Assembly (NCBI GenBank): GCA_003427395.1
Contig: BFEA01000359.1
Location: forward strand, 1,545,129 to 1,565,530
Length of the DNA stretch: 20,402 nucleotides
Source: Chara braunii
Taxonomy: Eukaryota; Streptophyta; Charophyceae; Charales; Characeae
Direction of reading: 5' to 3'
A program made the position numbers and the translations under genes. Positions 1 to 9,500 of this stretch are shown in pieces. The notes beneath the pieces are model-generated. The model did no database searches and was not told the origin of the DNA. It was given only the letters and a program-made list of their open reading frames with translations. Numbering within the stretch: the first letter of the stretch is position 1; the number at the start of each line of letters is the position of its first letter.

Positions 1-50
<50 letters not shown>
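1..50. repeat. (AG)n microsatellite
   Basis: An uninterrupted AG dinucleotide run of 25 units opens the window and probably continues to the left. It is a simple repeat with no coding content. Confidence 0.97.
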
Positions 51-51
<1 letters not shown>

Positions 52-77
52 ACTCATGTTATCAGATGCTGGTGGAG

Positions 78-682
78 TTTCCTATGATTGGTGCGGGCTA
101 TGACTGTGCCCAGACACGCTGCAGCGGCGGGTGATGCCGCCCAACCCTGAGTGAAAAATGGAGCTAACCTCCTGCTGTCCCAATCAGAGGTAATTTATGT
201 ATTAATTTTTATTTCGAATTTCCTGTGATTGGCGCAGGCTATAACAGCACCAGGCAAAGGCCCCAGCCCTGAGTGAAGGCAGAGTCAAATTATTCATTTT
301 GAATTTCCTGTGATTGGGTGGGCTATGGCCAAGCCCAATCACCGCCCAATCACACTGCAGCAGCAGGCAACTGCAGGCAACACCACTCAACCCTGAGCAA
401 AGGCTGGGGCTCACTTCCCCCTGCGCCAATAAAAAATGATTGACTTCCCTGTGACTGGGGCGGGCTATAGACGCCACCAAACACACTGCACCAGCGGGTG
501 ACGGCGCCCATCCCTGAGTGAGGCTTGGGGCTCATTTCCCGCTGGGGCAATTAAAGCTCATTCGTTTATTTCGAATTTCCTGTGATTGGGACGGGCTATA
601 GCCGTGCCCAATCACACTGCAGCAGCGGGTTCTTCAATGTCTCAGCAGCTGTGGCTGCCAGTCTTCTCTCACACCAGGTAAG
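78..682. repeat. Degenerate tandem satellite with CCAAT palindromes
   Basis: About five diverged monomers start near 78, 219, 304, 445 and 576, spaced 141, 85, 141 and 131 bp. Each opens with a TTTCCTGTGATTGG-like segment followed by a GGGCTATA-like segment, then variants of CACTGCAGCAGCGGG and CAACCCTGAGTGA. Monomers 3 and 5 keep a near-perfect palindrome (310-342 and 582-615) in which GTGATTGGG and CCCAATCAC face each other across GGCTAT(A/G)GCC. The last monomer fades before the CTAT target duplication at 683. No gene is visible; short open frames here arise from the repeat. It could be a satellite or a decayed promoter-like array. Confidence 0.75.
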
Positions 683-686
683 CTAT
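683..686. repeat. Left target site duplication (CTAT) of the chromovirus
   Basis: CTAT lies immediately before the TGTTATGAACC start of the left LTR. The same four bases follow the CA end of the right LTR at 19248-19251. A 4-5 bp duplication is normal for Ty3/gypsy integration. Extending to five bases gives a mismatch, so four is what the sequence supports. Confidence 0.75.
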
Positions 687-1944
687 TGTTATGAACCTGG
701 TTGCTTGTTGTCAGAAGACCAACACTCGCTCACATAGACTTCCAGGTATGCCCATACATACACAGAAGGAAGAGGAGAGGATGGGAGTATCACAACGCAC
801 GGGGAGAGAGAAACAAAGTGGAAGACTTAGCCATGCAATATGACCAAGTACACTGAAAGTGCAATTCACTCTACAGAATCCTCACAACCAGTCACAAAGG
901 AAAGTCGAGTAGATCACATCCAGGAAACAATGAAGCAAAGATAGTTCACCCATAGTATCAACATTGTTTATTAAACTCAGAGTCTCGATCTGCCAGAATA
1001 ACCCCAGAACTGAGATGCGCTGCTCAGAAATGAGCAGCGCTTCTTCCCCCAACCCTGAGTAACTGCTATCACTACCCCTGAGTCCCTGAAACAACCAGCA
1101 CCACCCAAATACTGCCTCCAGAGGGAAGCGCCACCCTGAAACAGACCTCTGACGCCAAGCGCCTCTCAGAGGATGAAGAAGAAGACCAGCACCACAGTCT
1201 CTGATGATGATGAAGTGCCAGAAGACTTCCCGGATGGAAATCTGCAGCAGCGCCATCTCTCCTGACAAAGATGATCTCTGAGGATGAAAGCTGCAGCCGC
1301 GCCACTCCCTAATACCCTACTCCTGAGGAGGGTTCAGCAGGGCACCAACTTCTCTTGCCTCCAGCAGACTTCAGATAGCCTGGACCTCTGAACAGCCTCG
1401 CATGCTGTCAGAGAACAGCGCAGGTCCCAGCTATGGCCGACGCTTCGAAGGTCCGGCTATGTCTGTCTCCCCCAACGCTGAAACTGTCCCCACTCCAGTT
1501 CACGCGTTGCGTCGTTGCAATGTGCATGGTACTCAACTGCCAAAAGCACTGAACAGACTCCTACAATCTATTAATAGAACTACCCTAGCCGAGTCTCGAC
1601 CCAGACCGGACTGACTGGACCAGCCGGTACCGATTCTGTTTCGGCCTCTAGGGCCTTCCCCTACCCGGCTATAGGCTATAGCAACCGTCTAACAGCATAG
1701 GCCTCATGGCCTGTCTGTCCTAGTGGTAGCCCGGGCCTGCTATTCGCAGTTAGGGTAGCTTTAGGAAATTCGAGTTAGTCTGGGCCTGCAATTTTCCCAA
1801 ATTTACAGATATGTCCCTCACGGACTTTCCTCAGAGTCAGATATCTCGGTTAGCCCTCAGCCAAACAAAATAACAAATCTAACCTACCTATGTTACAGCC
1901 TCGGGTGAACGGGCCGCAGGCTGCAGAATCAGCAAGTCATTGCA
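687..1944 (-). repeat. 3' LTR of the chromovirus
   Basis: Reads TGTTATGAACC at its plus-strand left edge and ends TCATTGCA, giving TG...CA borders. It aligns along its full length with 17925-19247, with roughly 6-8% substitutions by eye, mostly transitions. It is about 65 bp shorter than the right copy, chiefly because it lacks two extra 30-bp units present there. It lies downstream of pol on the minus strand, so it is the 3' LTR. Small plus-strand open frames inside it are not conserved between the copies and are not taken as genes. Confidence 0.93.
967..972 (-). promoter_or_regulatory. Polyadenylation signal AATAAA in the 3' LTR
   Basis: On the minus strand this reads AATAAA within TTTAATAAACAATG. 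The same hexamer sits at the matching place in the other LTR (18205-18210). A conserved AATAAA in an LTR is the expected signal for element transcript 3' end formation. The R-U5 border cannot be fixed from sequence alone. Confidence 0.5.
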
Positions 1945-1945
1945 G

Positions 1946-1958
1946 ACCTACCCTCCCC
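1946..1958 (-). promoter_or_regulatory. Polypurine tract of the chromovirus
   Basis: The minus strand reads GGGGAGGGTAGGT directly upstream of the 3' LTR, one base from its start. One T interrupts it near the middle and another ends it. The position and guanine-rich composition match the primer for plus-strand DNA synthesis. It lies between the end of the chromodomain frame (stop at 1978-1980) and the LTR. Confidence 0.75.
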
Positions 1959-1977
1959 AAGAGCGAGGACCTCCGAG

Positions 1978-2340
1978 CTAGGAGTGCAGGCGTGCTGAGC
2001 GTCGAGGGTATTGTCCCCTCTTAGCTGCCTCGTACTTGAGGACAGCGAACTTTGCTGTCTTGAGGAGTTCCCTGCGTGTAAACCAGCGATCTTCAGTGTG
2101 AGACTGGCACAGGAACTTCACAAGATACTGCATGTCTGGGTCTGTGCCCACCTCATCCTCAATCGATTCCACTTCATATTCCTTGCCAGGGATCGGTGGA
2201 CCGTATTGAGGGGGTCTGTCCTGAAATGCATCAGCTGAGGTAAAAGGCAACAGCTTAGATGCATGGAAGACCGGATAGGTTTGTAAATGCAGAGGGACGT
2301 CAAGACGGTCCGAAAGGATCAACTCCCACTGTATCTAAGA
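1978..2340 (-). pseudogene. Chromodomain and end of integrase (pol C-terminus)
   Basis: This open minus-strand frame begins with a ...VFHASKLLPF segment, the usual end of the GPY/F-type C-terminal module of Ty3 integrases. A chromodomain-like block follows: EYEVESIEDE, then QYLVKF, then a tryptophan in DRWFTRREL. Chromodomains fused to integrase bind methylated histone H3 in studied chromoviruses and steer integration into heterochromatin; whether this one did is inference. The frame ends at TAG 1978-1980, only 33 bp from the LTR, so the true C-terminus is probably present. It is out of frame with the integrase C-terminal segment that ends near 2330, so at least one frameshift separates them. 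Confidence 0.85.
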
Positions 2341-3463
2341 CCTGTCATGGACCCATGTATTGCGGCAACAGAACTGAGCACCAGAAACCAGTCGCCTGTG
2401 CGAATAGTAGACGGGCGGCAGTGCCTATTAGCCTGTTGAATCATAGCCTTTTGGGCCTTCAGCAGGTTGGCACGAGTGCACTCTATATCCACACGATAAC
2501 GTCTGGTGAACTCTGTGGTCCAGGCGTCAGTGTAGGGGTAGCCTTGTTGATGATATCATCGAGAGGCTGCCGAGGTTCACGGCCCCAGTGTAACCTGTAG
2601 GGTGCGAAACCAGTGGAGGAGTGGACAGACGTGTCGTATACTAGCTGTGCACGACTCAGATGCAGATCCCAGTCCTACTGATCTGGGCTGATCACAGGAC
2701 GCAACAGCTGAAACAGAATCTGGTTCATCACTTCAGCCTGTCCATTGGCTTCGGGATGACGACCAGACGTCATGTCCAAGTGTGAATGAAGGTAGTCCTC
2801 ACAGTAGGACTGCCATTCATGGCTGCAAAAGTGGGGATCTCGATCACTGACAATGGAGGTGGGTGGTCCATGGTGTGTGACCCAACTATCATCAAATGCC
2901 GCCTGGATGGCAGGGATTCTGGCTTCTCCTGGCAAAGGGATGAATTCTGCATACTTGGATAACATGTCCACGCAAACCATAACCTGACGCATACCACGAG
3001 GGGTGGTCCTACTGAGATCAATAAAGTCAATAGACACTGATTGTTGCAGGTGCCTCAGGAATGGGAAGTGGTTTGAGTAGGCCAAGGGGAGGTCTGTGTA
3101 CGAGCTCAACAGGTCACTCCTCGTCTCTTTCCAGAAGAACCTCTGCGACAGGGCCGCATAAGATTTGAGGGCTCCAAAATTACCATGAGCATCATGACAC
3201 CCTGACATAAAGAGTTGTCTAAGCTTGCGATCCTGAGGAATGCACATATGTTCCTCACCTCTGCTGCAAGTGTACAACAGACCTGAAACTAGAGTGTAAC
3301 CTGGTTCAGAGGCAGGATCGGTCTGCAGGTTCCTCACAATAGGCCCAAAAATTGGGTCCTCGGGCAGTAGTTGGGCAATGGTCTGACACGTCTTCTCTCC
3401 AACAGAGTGAGTGAAGGAGATCGGGAAGAGAGCATGAGGCCTACGAGAAAGGGCATTTGCCAC
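2330..3463 (-). pseudogene. Integrase of the chromovirus (broken)
   Basis: The main frame (2675-3463) starts with a NALSRRP segment, the usual junction after RNase H. It keeps the HH half of the zinc-binding region (CHDAHGNFG), but the CxxC half is missing and the reading frame shifts around 3060-3115, which indicates a small deletion. The catalytic core is recognisable: D in SIDFIDL, D in VSDRDPHF about 60 residues later, and E in PEANGQAE. That is a complete DDE triad for strand transfer. A TAG at 2675-2677 interrupts it. The same frame then continues with typical integrase C-terminal text (VYDTSVHSSTGFAPYRLHWG) to about 2500 and further to about 2330. Confidence 0.92.
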
Positions 3464-3860
3464 TCAATTGTAGCAGTCGTTCTTGTGCTTCAAAGTCAAA
3501 CAAGTCAATGAACTGAGTACAGCGGGCAAGCTTGTCATTCAACTCTCCCTGGGACTTCATCCACTAAAGGGTGGAGTGATCTGAAAAGATCTTGAAGTGC
3601 CTGCCTAGGAGAAAGTGTTTCCAATGCTTGAGCGCTGACACAAGGGCATAGAGCTTTTTCTCATAGGTGGAGTCCTGCAGCTTCTTGGCTTTGATCTTCT
3701 TGCTCATGTACTAGACAGGCTGCAGACCATTTCCACTATCCTGCTGAAGTACCTCTCCTAAACCATACTCACAAGCATCGGTGGTTAGCACAAAAGGCAA
3801 AGTAAGGTCAAGTAACTTCAACACAGGTGCACAAATCAAGGCCTCTTTGAGATGTGTGAA
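3464..3860 (-). pseudogene. RNase H domain of the chromovirus (broken)
   Basis: The domain follows the reverse transcriptase without a gap. The acidic residues expected of Ty3 RNase H are visible: D in TTDACEYGLGEVL, E in STYEKKLYALVSAL, and D in FSDHSTL. This enzyme removes RNA from the RNA-DNA hybrid during reverse transcription. The frame is broken by TAG at 3711-3713, TAG at 3564-3566 and TGA at 3464-3466, and it shifts frame just before the integrase. The usual linker sequence there is shortened, suggesting a small deletion. Confidence 0.88.
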
Positions 3861-4666
3861 GGCCTCCTGACAGCCTGATGTCCAAAGAAAGGGAGTGTCT
3901 TTCTTTGTGAGGTCATTCAGGGGTGTTGCAATAGAGGAGAAGTTTTGAATGAACTTTCTATAATAGGACGCAAGACCCAGGAAAGATCGGACATCACGGA
4001 TTGTTAAGGGCTTCGGCCAGTCCTGAACGACAACAACTTTCGTTGCTTCAGGAGCTAACCCCTCTCCAGAAATGACATGAACCAGATAGACAACAGAGTT
4101 AATTCCAAAAGCGGACTTCTCCCTGTTGATCTTGTACTGGTTGTCATGTAAGGCCTGGAGGACAAAGAGCCAATGTTGCATATGCTCCTAGACAGTATGA
4201 CGGAATATCAAGATATCATCCAGATAGACAACTACAAACTTGTCCAGGTAAGGCTTGAGGATGTGGTGCATCTCTATCTGGAAAGTGTCAGGGGCTCGTA
4301 TGTACCATATCTGGTTTTGAAGGTTGTCTTGTGGACATCACCTTTAGCCATCTCAATCTGGTGGTAACCAGATTTGAGATCGATCTTGCTGAAAATAGTG
4401 CAGCCCTACACCATGTCCAACAAATCATTGATCCGAGGAAGAGGCTTTGTGGACTTCCTCGTGATCTTGTTGAGTCCCCGATAGTCCACACACATTCTGA
4501 ACTCACCATTTCCCTTTGGAACAAAGAGAACTCGTGCCCCACATTCAGATGTGTTGGGACGTACCCAACCCTTGTTGGTCAGGGTCTCTAACTGTTTCCC
4601 GAGCTCATCAAGTTCAGCAGGGGACACTTTGTAGACTCGGCCCTTGGGAGGGACCGCTGTCGGAGG
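3850..4666 (-). pseudogene. Reverse transcriptase of the chromovirus (broken)
   Basis: Conserved Ty3/gypsy blocks appear in order: [85 protein letters not shown], and the catalytic YLDD at 4215-4226, followed by FLGLASYYRKFI. There are stops at 4406-4408 and 4188-4190. Between the RYGTYE block and the PDTFQ block, near 4290-4300, the conserved motif normally found in this gap is absent and the frame shifts, so a deletion of about ten codons is inferred. The upstream edge is the 7.3-kb insertion. With that motif missing, polymerase activity is not expected. Confidence 0.94.
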
Positions 4667-4671
4667 GTGCG
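4667..4671. repeat. Left target site duplication (GTGCG) of the 7.3-kb insertion
   Basis: GTGCG occurs here and again at 12000-12004. Counting it once restores a continuous pol reading frame between the protease-side linker and the RT-side linker. Bases beyond the five on each side do not match, so the duplication is exactly 5 bp. Confidence 0.85.
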
Positions 4672-4880
4672 GTGTCCCAGACTTCCGCTGTGAACCGAGT
4701 ACCTGCTCATGTACTCCTGCTGAGTGCCCGATGCCTGCTTCATGCAGGACCCTCTATTTACCTGTTGTCAACTCGGGAACTTGTGTACCGCATGGGCCTT
4801 AGCAGAGTATTGCCTATGAATTTCTTCAGTGCGCCAGGCATACCCAAGGCGGCGCTCTGCTGCAGGCCGGTCCAGTTGGA
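4672..4880. other. Left end of the insertion, non-coding, with small hairpins
   Basis: No gene is seen. Two short perfect stems lie near the edge: GAGTAC/GTACTC around an 8-base loop, and CCTGC/GCAGG around TTCAT. Subterminal hairpins occur near the ends of some transposons, but these are short enough to arise by chance. Confidence 0.35.
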
Positions 4881-5034
4881 GCTTACCCTAGCAACAGGGT
4901 GGGGGTGTGCCACTGGACTTTCCTTTGGTCCATGCAGGCTCGGTGCCCTGCTGTACAGCTTACCCTAGCAACAGGGTGGGGGTGTGCCACTGGACTTTCC
5001 TTTGGTCCATGCAGGCTCGGTGCCCTGCTGTACA
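4881..5034. repeat. Perfect 77-bp tandem duplication
   Basis: Positions 4881-4957 and 4958-5034 read as identical by eye, each running from GCTTACCCTAGCAACAGG to CTGCTGTACA. Exact identity inside otherwise decayed sequence suggests a recent event, though an assembly artefact cannot be excluded. A longer open frame across both copies follows from the duplication rather than from a gene. Confidence 0.95.
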
Positions 5035-5183
5035 GCAGAGCACTACCGACCTGTGGCCGCGGTAGCTGCTGGGCTCGCCCAGGGGTGCGAAGAAAGTAGG
5101 GCCGTCGTGGTCTTTTCTGCTGCGCGCCAAGTACCCTCTAGTCGATTTATGGGATGTGTGCAAATGGTTATAGCCACAATCTA

Positions 5184-5376
5184 AGTAAAAAGAGAAGCAA
5201 AAGAAAGGGGAAGAGAGGAAAATAGGAAAAACGGAAAAAGTCACATGTCGGATCCGCGCCTTGAGTCAGATCGTCGTTTCTGCCTGGAGCGAACAACCCT
5301 TTCCTTTTCTTTTGTTTCAATTTCTCTTTTATTTCTGTTATTATTATTACTACTATTAATATTGTTACTATTATTA
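5184..5376. repeat. Purine tract facing a pyrimidine tract, then a TTA-rich run
   Basis: Bases 5184-5240 are almost all A and G. Bases 5298-5335 are pyrimidine-rich, and a TTA/TTACTA-type run follows to about 5376. Bases 5194-5208 can pair imperfectly with 5303-5318. A leucine-rich open frame (5245-5466) comes from this low-complexity run, and I do not treat it as a gene. Confidence 0.6.
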
Positions 5377-5517
5377 AGTGGTCCTGAGAGTTCCCTCCCT
5401 TTCTGTCGTTTCAAGGAAAAGGGGCTAACGGTTCGTTTACGAACTGTGGTCGGTGGGGCAGCTTAGGCTAACTTGGCCTTTCGCATTTCGTTTACCACCG
5501 CGCAGTGGTTCCTCAAA

Positions 5518-5844
5518 ATGGGGGCACCCGCGGCCGCATTGGTAGGAGACTCATCACCTCCCGAGAGGGGTCACGAGTCCCCTCCTTGCCATCGGACATG
5601 GGTACCCATCAAGGGTAGCCCGATGACGTGTTTTGAAGGAAAAGGGTTGGTCGCTGGTATTCCGTTATGGGACCACCACGCCGGGCTTGCAGTCATGTCA
5701 TGGCAGGGCAAAGGGGACTGGGGATCAATATCACAGAGTTCTACTTGCACCATGACCGTTGGGGCTCTCGTCTTTAGCTGCGTTGCTGTCATTTTATGTT
5801 ATTTTATTTTATTCTCTGTTTTTATCGATCTAAAAATGTCCTGA
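5518..5844 (+). CDS. Hypothetical ORF with a C-terminal hydrophobic segment
   Basis: From the first in-frame ATG (MGAPAAALVGDSS...) this frame encodes about 108 residues. The last 27 or so, from TVGALVFSCVAVILCYFILF, form one hydrophobic stretch long enough to span a membrane. The remainder is Gly/Pro/His-rich and resembles no family I know. The frame stays open upstream to 5473. It sits alone within the unclassified insertion and could be a chance frame. Confidence 0.15.
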   Translation: MGAPAAALVGDSSPPERGHESPPCHRTWVPIKGSPMTCFEGKGLVAGIPLWDHHAGLAVMSWQGKGDWGSISQSSTCTMTVGALVFSCVAVILCYFILFSVFIDLKMS

Positions 5845-5919
5845 GTGTTTCGATTAGAACACGGGGAGTTTTGCGCACGGTAACCCTATAAGAGGAGGGG
5901 CTGTCGTGCTACACAAGAT

Positions 5920-5969
5920 GGGCCAGCCGTGTCAGGTCCGAGAATGGGACTGTCACGCTGGAAAGGCCC
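5920..5969 (+). other. Predicted stem-loop upstream of the 6068 ORF
   Basis: Nested complementary blocks are visible: GGGCC (5920-5924) with GGCCC (5965-5969), AGC with GCT, GTG with CAC, CAG with CTG, and TCC with GGA, closing on a loop of about seven bases at 5940-5946. Bulges separate the blocks. A shorter CTAGG/CCTAG hairpin follows at 5980-5997. It may be RNA structure or the trace of an old inverted repeat. Confidence 0.35.
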
Positions 5970-6067
5970 TGCGGTCATTCTAGGTCTTTGTGCCTAGTGT
6001 CTTGAGCGTGTCACAGGAGGATAGATAGACAGTGGTCTCAAGCGACGACTATCATAGAAAAGTGGCT

Positions 6068-6556
6068 ATGGCGGATCGAGATGGTCTGTGTGGCTATAGG
6101 CCAAGGTACATGAGGTACTCTTGGATGTGGGAGCGAGAGGATGAGAAGGGTACCTTAGTTGAGACCGTACTGACCTACGGGAAGCCTACGAGGGAGGTAA
6201 GGCTGAACGTTAACATTTGCGGCCACCGGGAACAGGAAATGAGAAGAGACGAGAGACTGCAGGCGGCTATCACTGAGGTGCGTAATAGGGCAGAGCGGAG
6301 GTGCAGACGAGACGGAGTGACTGCAGGCATGCGAGTCATAGTCACCTACCATGAGGATGACTCGTCTAATGGGACCACGACCAGGGAGGTGCAGCGGGTC
6401 GATCGAGACTCTGAAAGGGAGTCTAAAATGAGTGACGCAGACACGACTCAGTCCTGGCATGGCTGGGATCGGTGGCGACGGGACCACCAGCCGTTGCGAC
6501 CAGTAGAGGACGACACAAAGGCCAGCTCACGACGGGGGAGGGACCAGAATCACTAG
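6068..6556 (+). CDS. Hypothetical charged ORF, longest in the insertion
   Basis: From ATG 6068 this encodes about 162 residues (MADRDGLCGYRPRYMRY...), and the open frame extends upstream to at least 6032. The product is rich in Arg, Glu and Asp. Its middle (VRNRAERRCRRDGVTAG) is strongly basic, and the C-terminus (RRGRDQNH) is basic too. I see no signal peptide, membrane segment, zinc motif or catalytic signature. It is the longest open frame in 7.3 kb, only slightly longer than expected by chance at this base composition. It could be a decayed gag-like or nucleic-acid-binding protein, but I do not recognise the family. Confidence 0.25.
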   Translation: MADRDGLCGYRPRYMRYSWMWEREDEKGTLVETVLTYGKPTREVRLNVNICGHREQEMRRDERLQAAITEVRNRAERRCRRDGVTAGMRVIVTYHEDDSSNGTTTREVQRVDRDSERESKMSDADTTQSWHGWDRWRRDHQPLRPVEDDTKASSRRGRDQNH

Positions 6557-9500
6557 GCCGCGAGGCGTAAGGGTCAACGAGCAAGGACAAAGGGCGAGTT
6601 GTTATGAGAGAGGGGGACGCAAGCAGTGACGTCCGAGAGAGAGAGGACGAGAGAGGGTACGCGCGAGAGTCAGACACGGAAGAGGGAACGGGATCCTCTC
6701 CACTACTTGTTGATATGTCACCCACCTGACTAGTGCAGCGCATCGAAGGGTCTTTCTACGTCATTGTCAGTTGACACCATGCTCTCTTCCCTGAGCAGGA
6801 GGCTCCGCGCGCGCTCCTAGGCTAATTCGTATGCGAACACTGAGACGTTGGCAACTTCAAGCGGGCTTGATACGTGCTGACCTAGTGAAGGGGGAGGTGA
6901 TATGAGCGTCAGTTTGTGGTCGGGGTCTCGATGTGTGTCCCTTACTCGCTCAGACGGTCGGTCAACTTGGTTGACGTCAACTGCTTCTTCACTTGATATG
7001 CCCCGCTATTATGGTGGTCTTCGCCCAATCTTGGTGAGGAAGGCACTCGATGGCGTTTAGCATGAGGCATCATTGAAGACTTCATCAACCCTCACCCATG
7101 AATTACGAAAGTTCACGTTTGTCCGCGGCAAGCACAGGCTTATGGAGCATCAGAGGGTCGCTTGACTGTCCTCGAGAGAGCGAGAGGGGTGCATGATCAC
7201 TCGTGGGAGCTAGCTCGAGGCGAATTTGAAGGTTAACACACAGAAGGAGGAATGGACTTGCTGATCGGTGCATAAGCGAGGCGCTATGGCGCCTGGTATT
7301 TGACTTACCTGAGAGTTGCGTCGAGAGGTTCTGTATAACGAGAGTCAATCGTCCTACTTCTGCGCTCCTCTAAGCCAACGTGAGAGGCTTGTGCATGAGG
7401 TCACAATTGATGCTAGCTGCCTCGTGGTCGTGCACTTGTCAGTCATCGCAAGTCCTGCTTGAGAGTTGGATCTTCTGCTGAACTCACGGGTACCGGGGGC
7501 ATAAACGGGGAACAAGCATGTACTTGGAGTCAGTAATCGTTGAGCGACCAAGGCCAAAGGAGGATGCGTGTCATACTCTCACAAGTCTGCGCAAGGGGGA
7601 GGGTAAATTGGCCACTAATGATATCCTCATTTTGGCTCAATGGTATTTTTTGTCTTCTTTTTTTTTCTTTTCCGGATTAATGTCCGTTCTAATCTTGCAA
7701 TGATGGGGATAAGTTGAGCCCTCGGGGAAAAAGGGCAAGTTTGCAGTAGGCGAGGTTAATATCTGGTTATTCGGGGAAGTCGGGTTTTCCCCAGAAACTC
7801 TCGTAGGGGAACTGCTGCACTCATAGGGATGATGCTCCTCTCTACGATGTATCACGCATACCAACCGTCACTTTTGTGTATCATCATCGTTGTGAGGAAA
7901 CCTTGGCAGTAAGCGCTGACTCTCAACTAGAGAGCGGGCTTGGGGAGCTTTAGGCAGGCTCTGAGCTTGAACGCGTGGCAGATGTTGCTCGCATCTATGC
8001 ATGGACATTGTTAGGTGACGTCTGAGCTGCTAAGTGTCATCAGCTTATGACTGGGCACGCGCTCTGAGAGCTGTTAGTTGGTTTGTGATATCAAAAGGAC
8101 CAAAATGGGGATCGTTAGTCGACAGGTATATAACTAAAGTTAGATGGGGAACTGAACGTGCGAAATAGATAGCGGACGATGGTTGAGAGTCTATGTGACC
8201 TCAAGTACATTCGGTGAGATGACATGCCGAAGGAACGAAAATTGAGTAACAGCTAAGTATACTTGAAGCGTTGAGTTGTTCTTAATAATATCAGGGACCA
8301 AGGAGATCAATGAACTAAGGAATCACTAATTGGCTATCATACCCAGGTGTGTCAACAGGGTCTGAGAAATTTTCCAGCTATTCCCTTCAAAATGGGGAAG
8401 ACGAGACACAAAAAAGAGAATGACGGGTGAAAGTGTCATGCCAGCAGTGTGAGGTATGATTGTGATTTTCAAAGAGGGTTGATTCCAGTCTCTTATGGAT
8501 TGTTGTTTTGTGTAAGGGCGTTGATCGCTGTTTTTCACACCTCGCATTTTGTCTAGTGTCTCTCACCCTCACTACACAGAGAGACTGGTTGGGGCCTGCA
8601 TCGTGGTCTGCTATTCGGGGAAGTCTTGGCAAAACTCTTCCCTTGATAGCTGGGTTGAGTTGGGCATAACTCCTCCTTTAAATAAAGTAGCCATGTTAGC
8701 GGAGAACATTCATCTCTTGATTAATGAGTGGGTGGAAGGTAATGTTAAGGAAGATTGCCTACCTCCTGGTCAAGTACATACTCGACGGGGACTAGCAGGT
8801 CCTTTGTCAGAGTTTGTCCTTGATTAGAAGATGGGTCCTGTTTGAACTTGCTTGGGTACTAATTGACAGGCAAATAACTGAAAACACATGTGATTCTGAT
8901 AGTAGTCGATATCGACGATAACTTGACCATCAAAAATTTGACGGGTCTAATCATTTTCTTTGTGGGAAATAGTTCTTTGAGCGAGTTTGTTTAGTGTGAC
9001 AGCGTGATATAGGAGTTCAGAACTATATATATTTATGGGCACACAATCCTTAATCACAGGTCACTGATGATATACACCCCCCGCCTTTCTTGAGGACTAT
9101 TATGGAGACTTCGAGTGTACTCCTGCAAATCTGTGTGGTGTGAGAACAAGGTGTACTGCGAACAACATTCTGCGTAGTGTCGGAGCGAACATTGTCGATG
9201 CGGTCATGCCGTGAGCATCGATTTGAATTGTGAACGAACGAGACGCAATACTTCGATCGACCAATAAGACTACAACATCACATTGGAGTCGAGCGACTCC
9301 TGCTTTGCTGTCTGAACAGAGTCCCTTTTCCTCGTCACTTTATCCGCAGTGGCGTACTCTGTGTATTATCTCAGTGGAATCAACTGGTCATGCCACCGTC
9401 TGTCGCGTTCAACCAGAAACAAGCTGTCAATTTTGCTCTGAGTGTGCTCGTAAGAACTCTGACTTTGGAGTCTTTGTCGTCTTGGGGTGGACAAATCGCT

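Noticed and set aside
667-690. Possible exon end with a splice donor (CCAG/GTAAGC)
   Set aside because: One donor-like match with no supporting open frame or acceptor. The next bases are the LTR, and such matches are frequent by chance.
1402-1614. Plus-strand ORF inside the 3' LTR, with a related frame at 18582-18857
   Set aside because: Reading frame and ends are not kept between the two LTR copies, and the peptides resemble no family. They are chance frames in LTR sequence.
5925-5945. SRP (7SL) RNA domain
   Set aside because: Only a GTCAGGTCCG-like segment resembles it. The following GNAR-type loop and the flanking helices expected of SRP RNA are absent.
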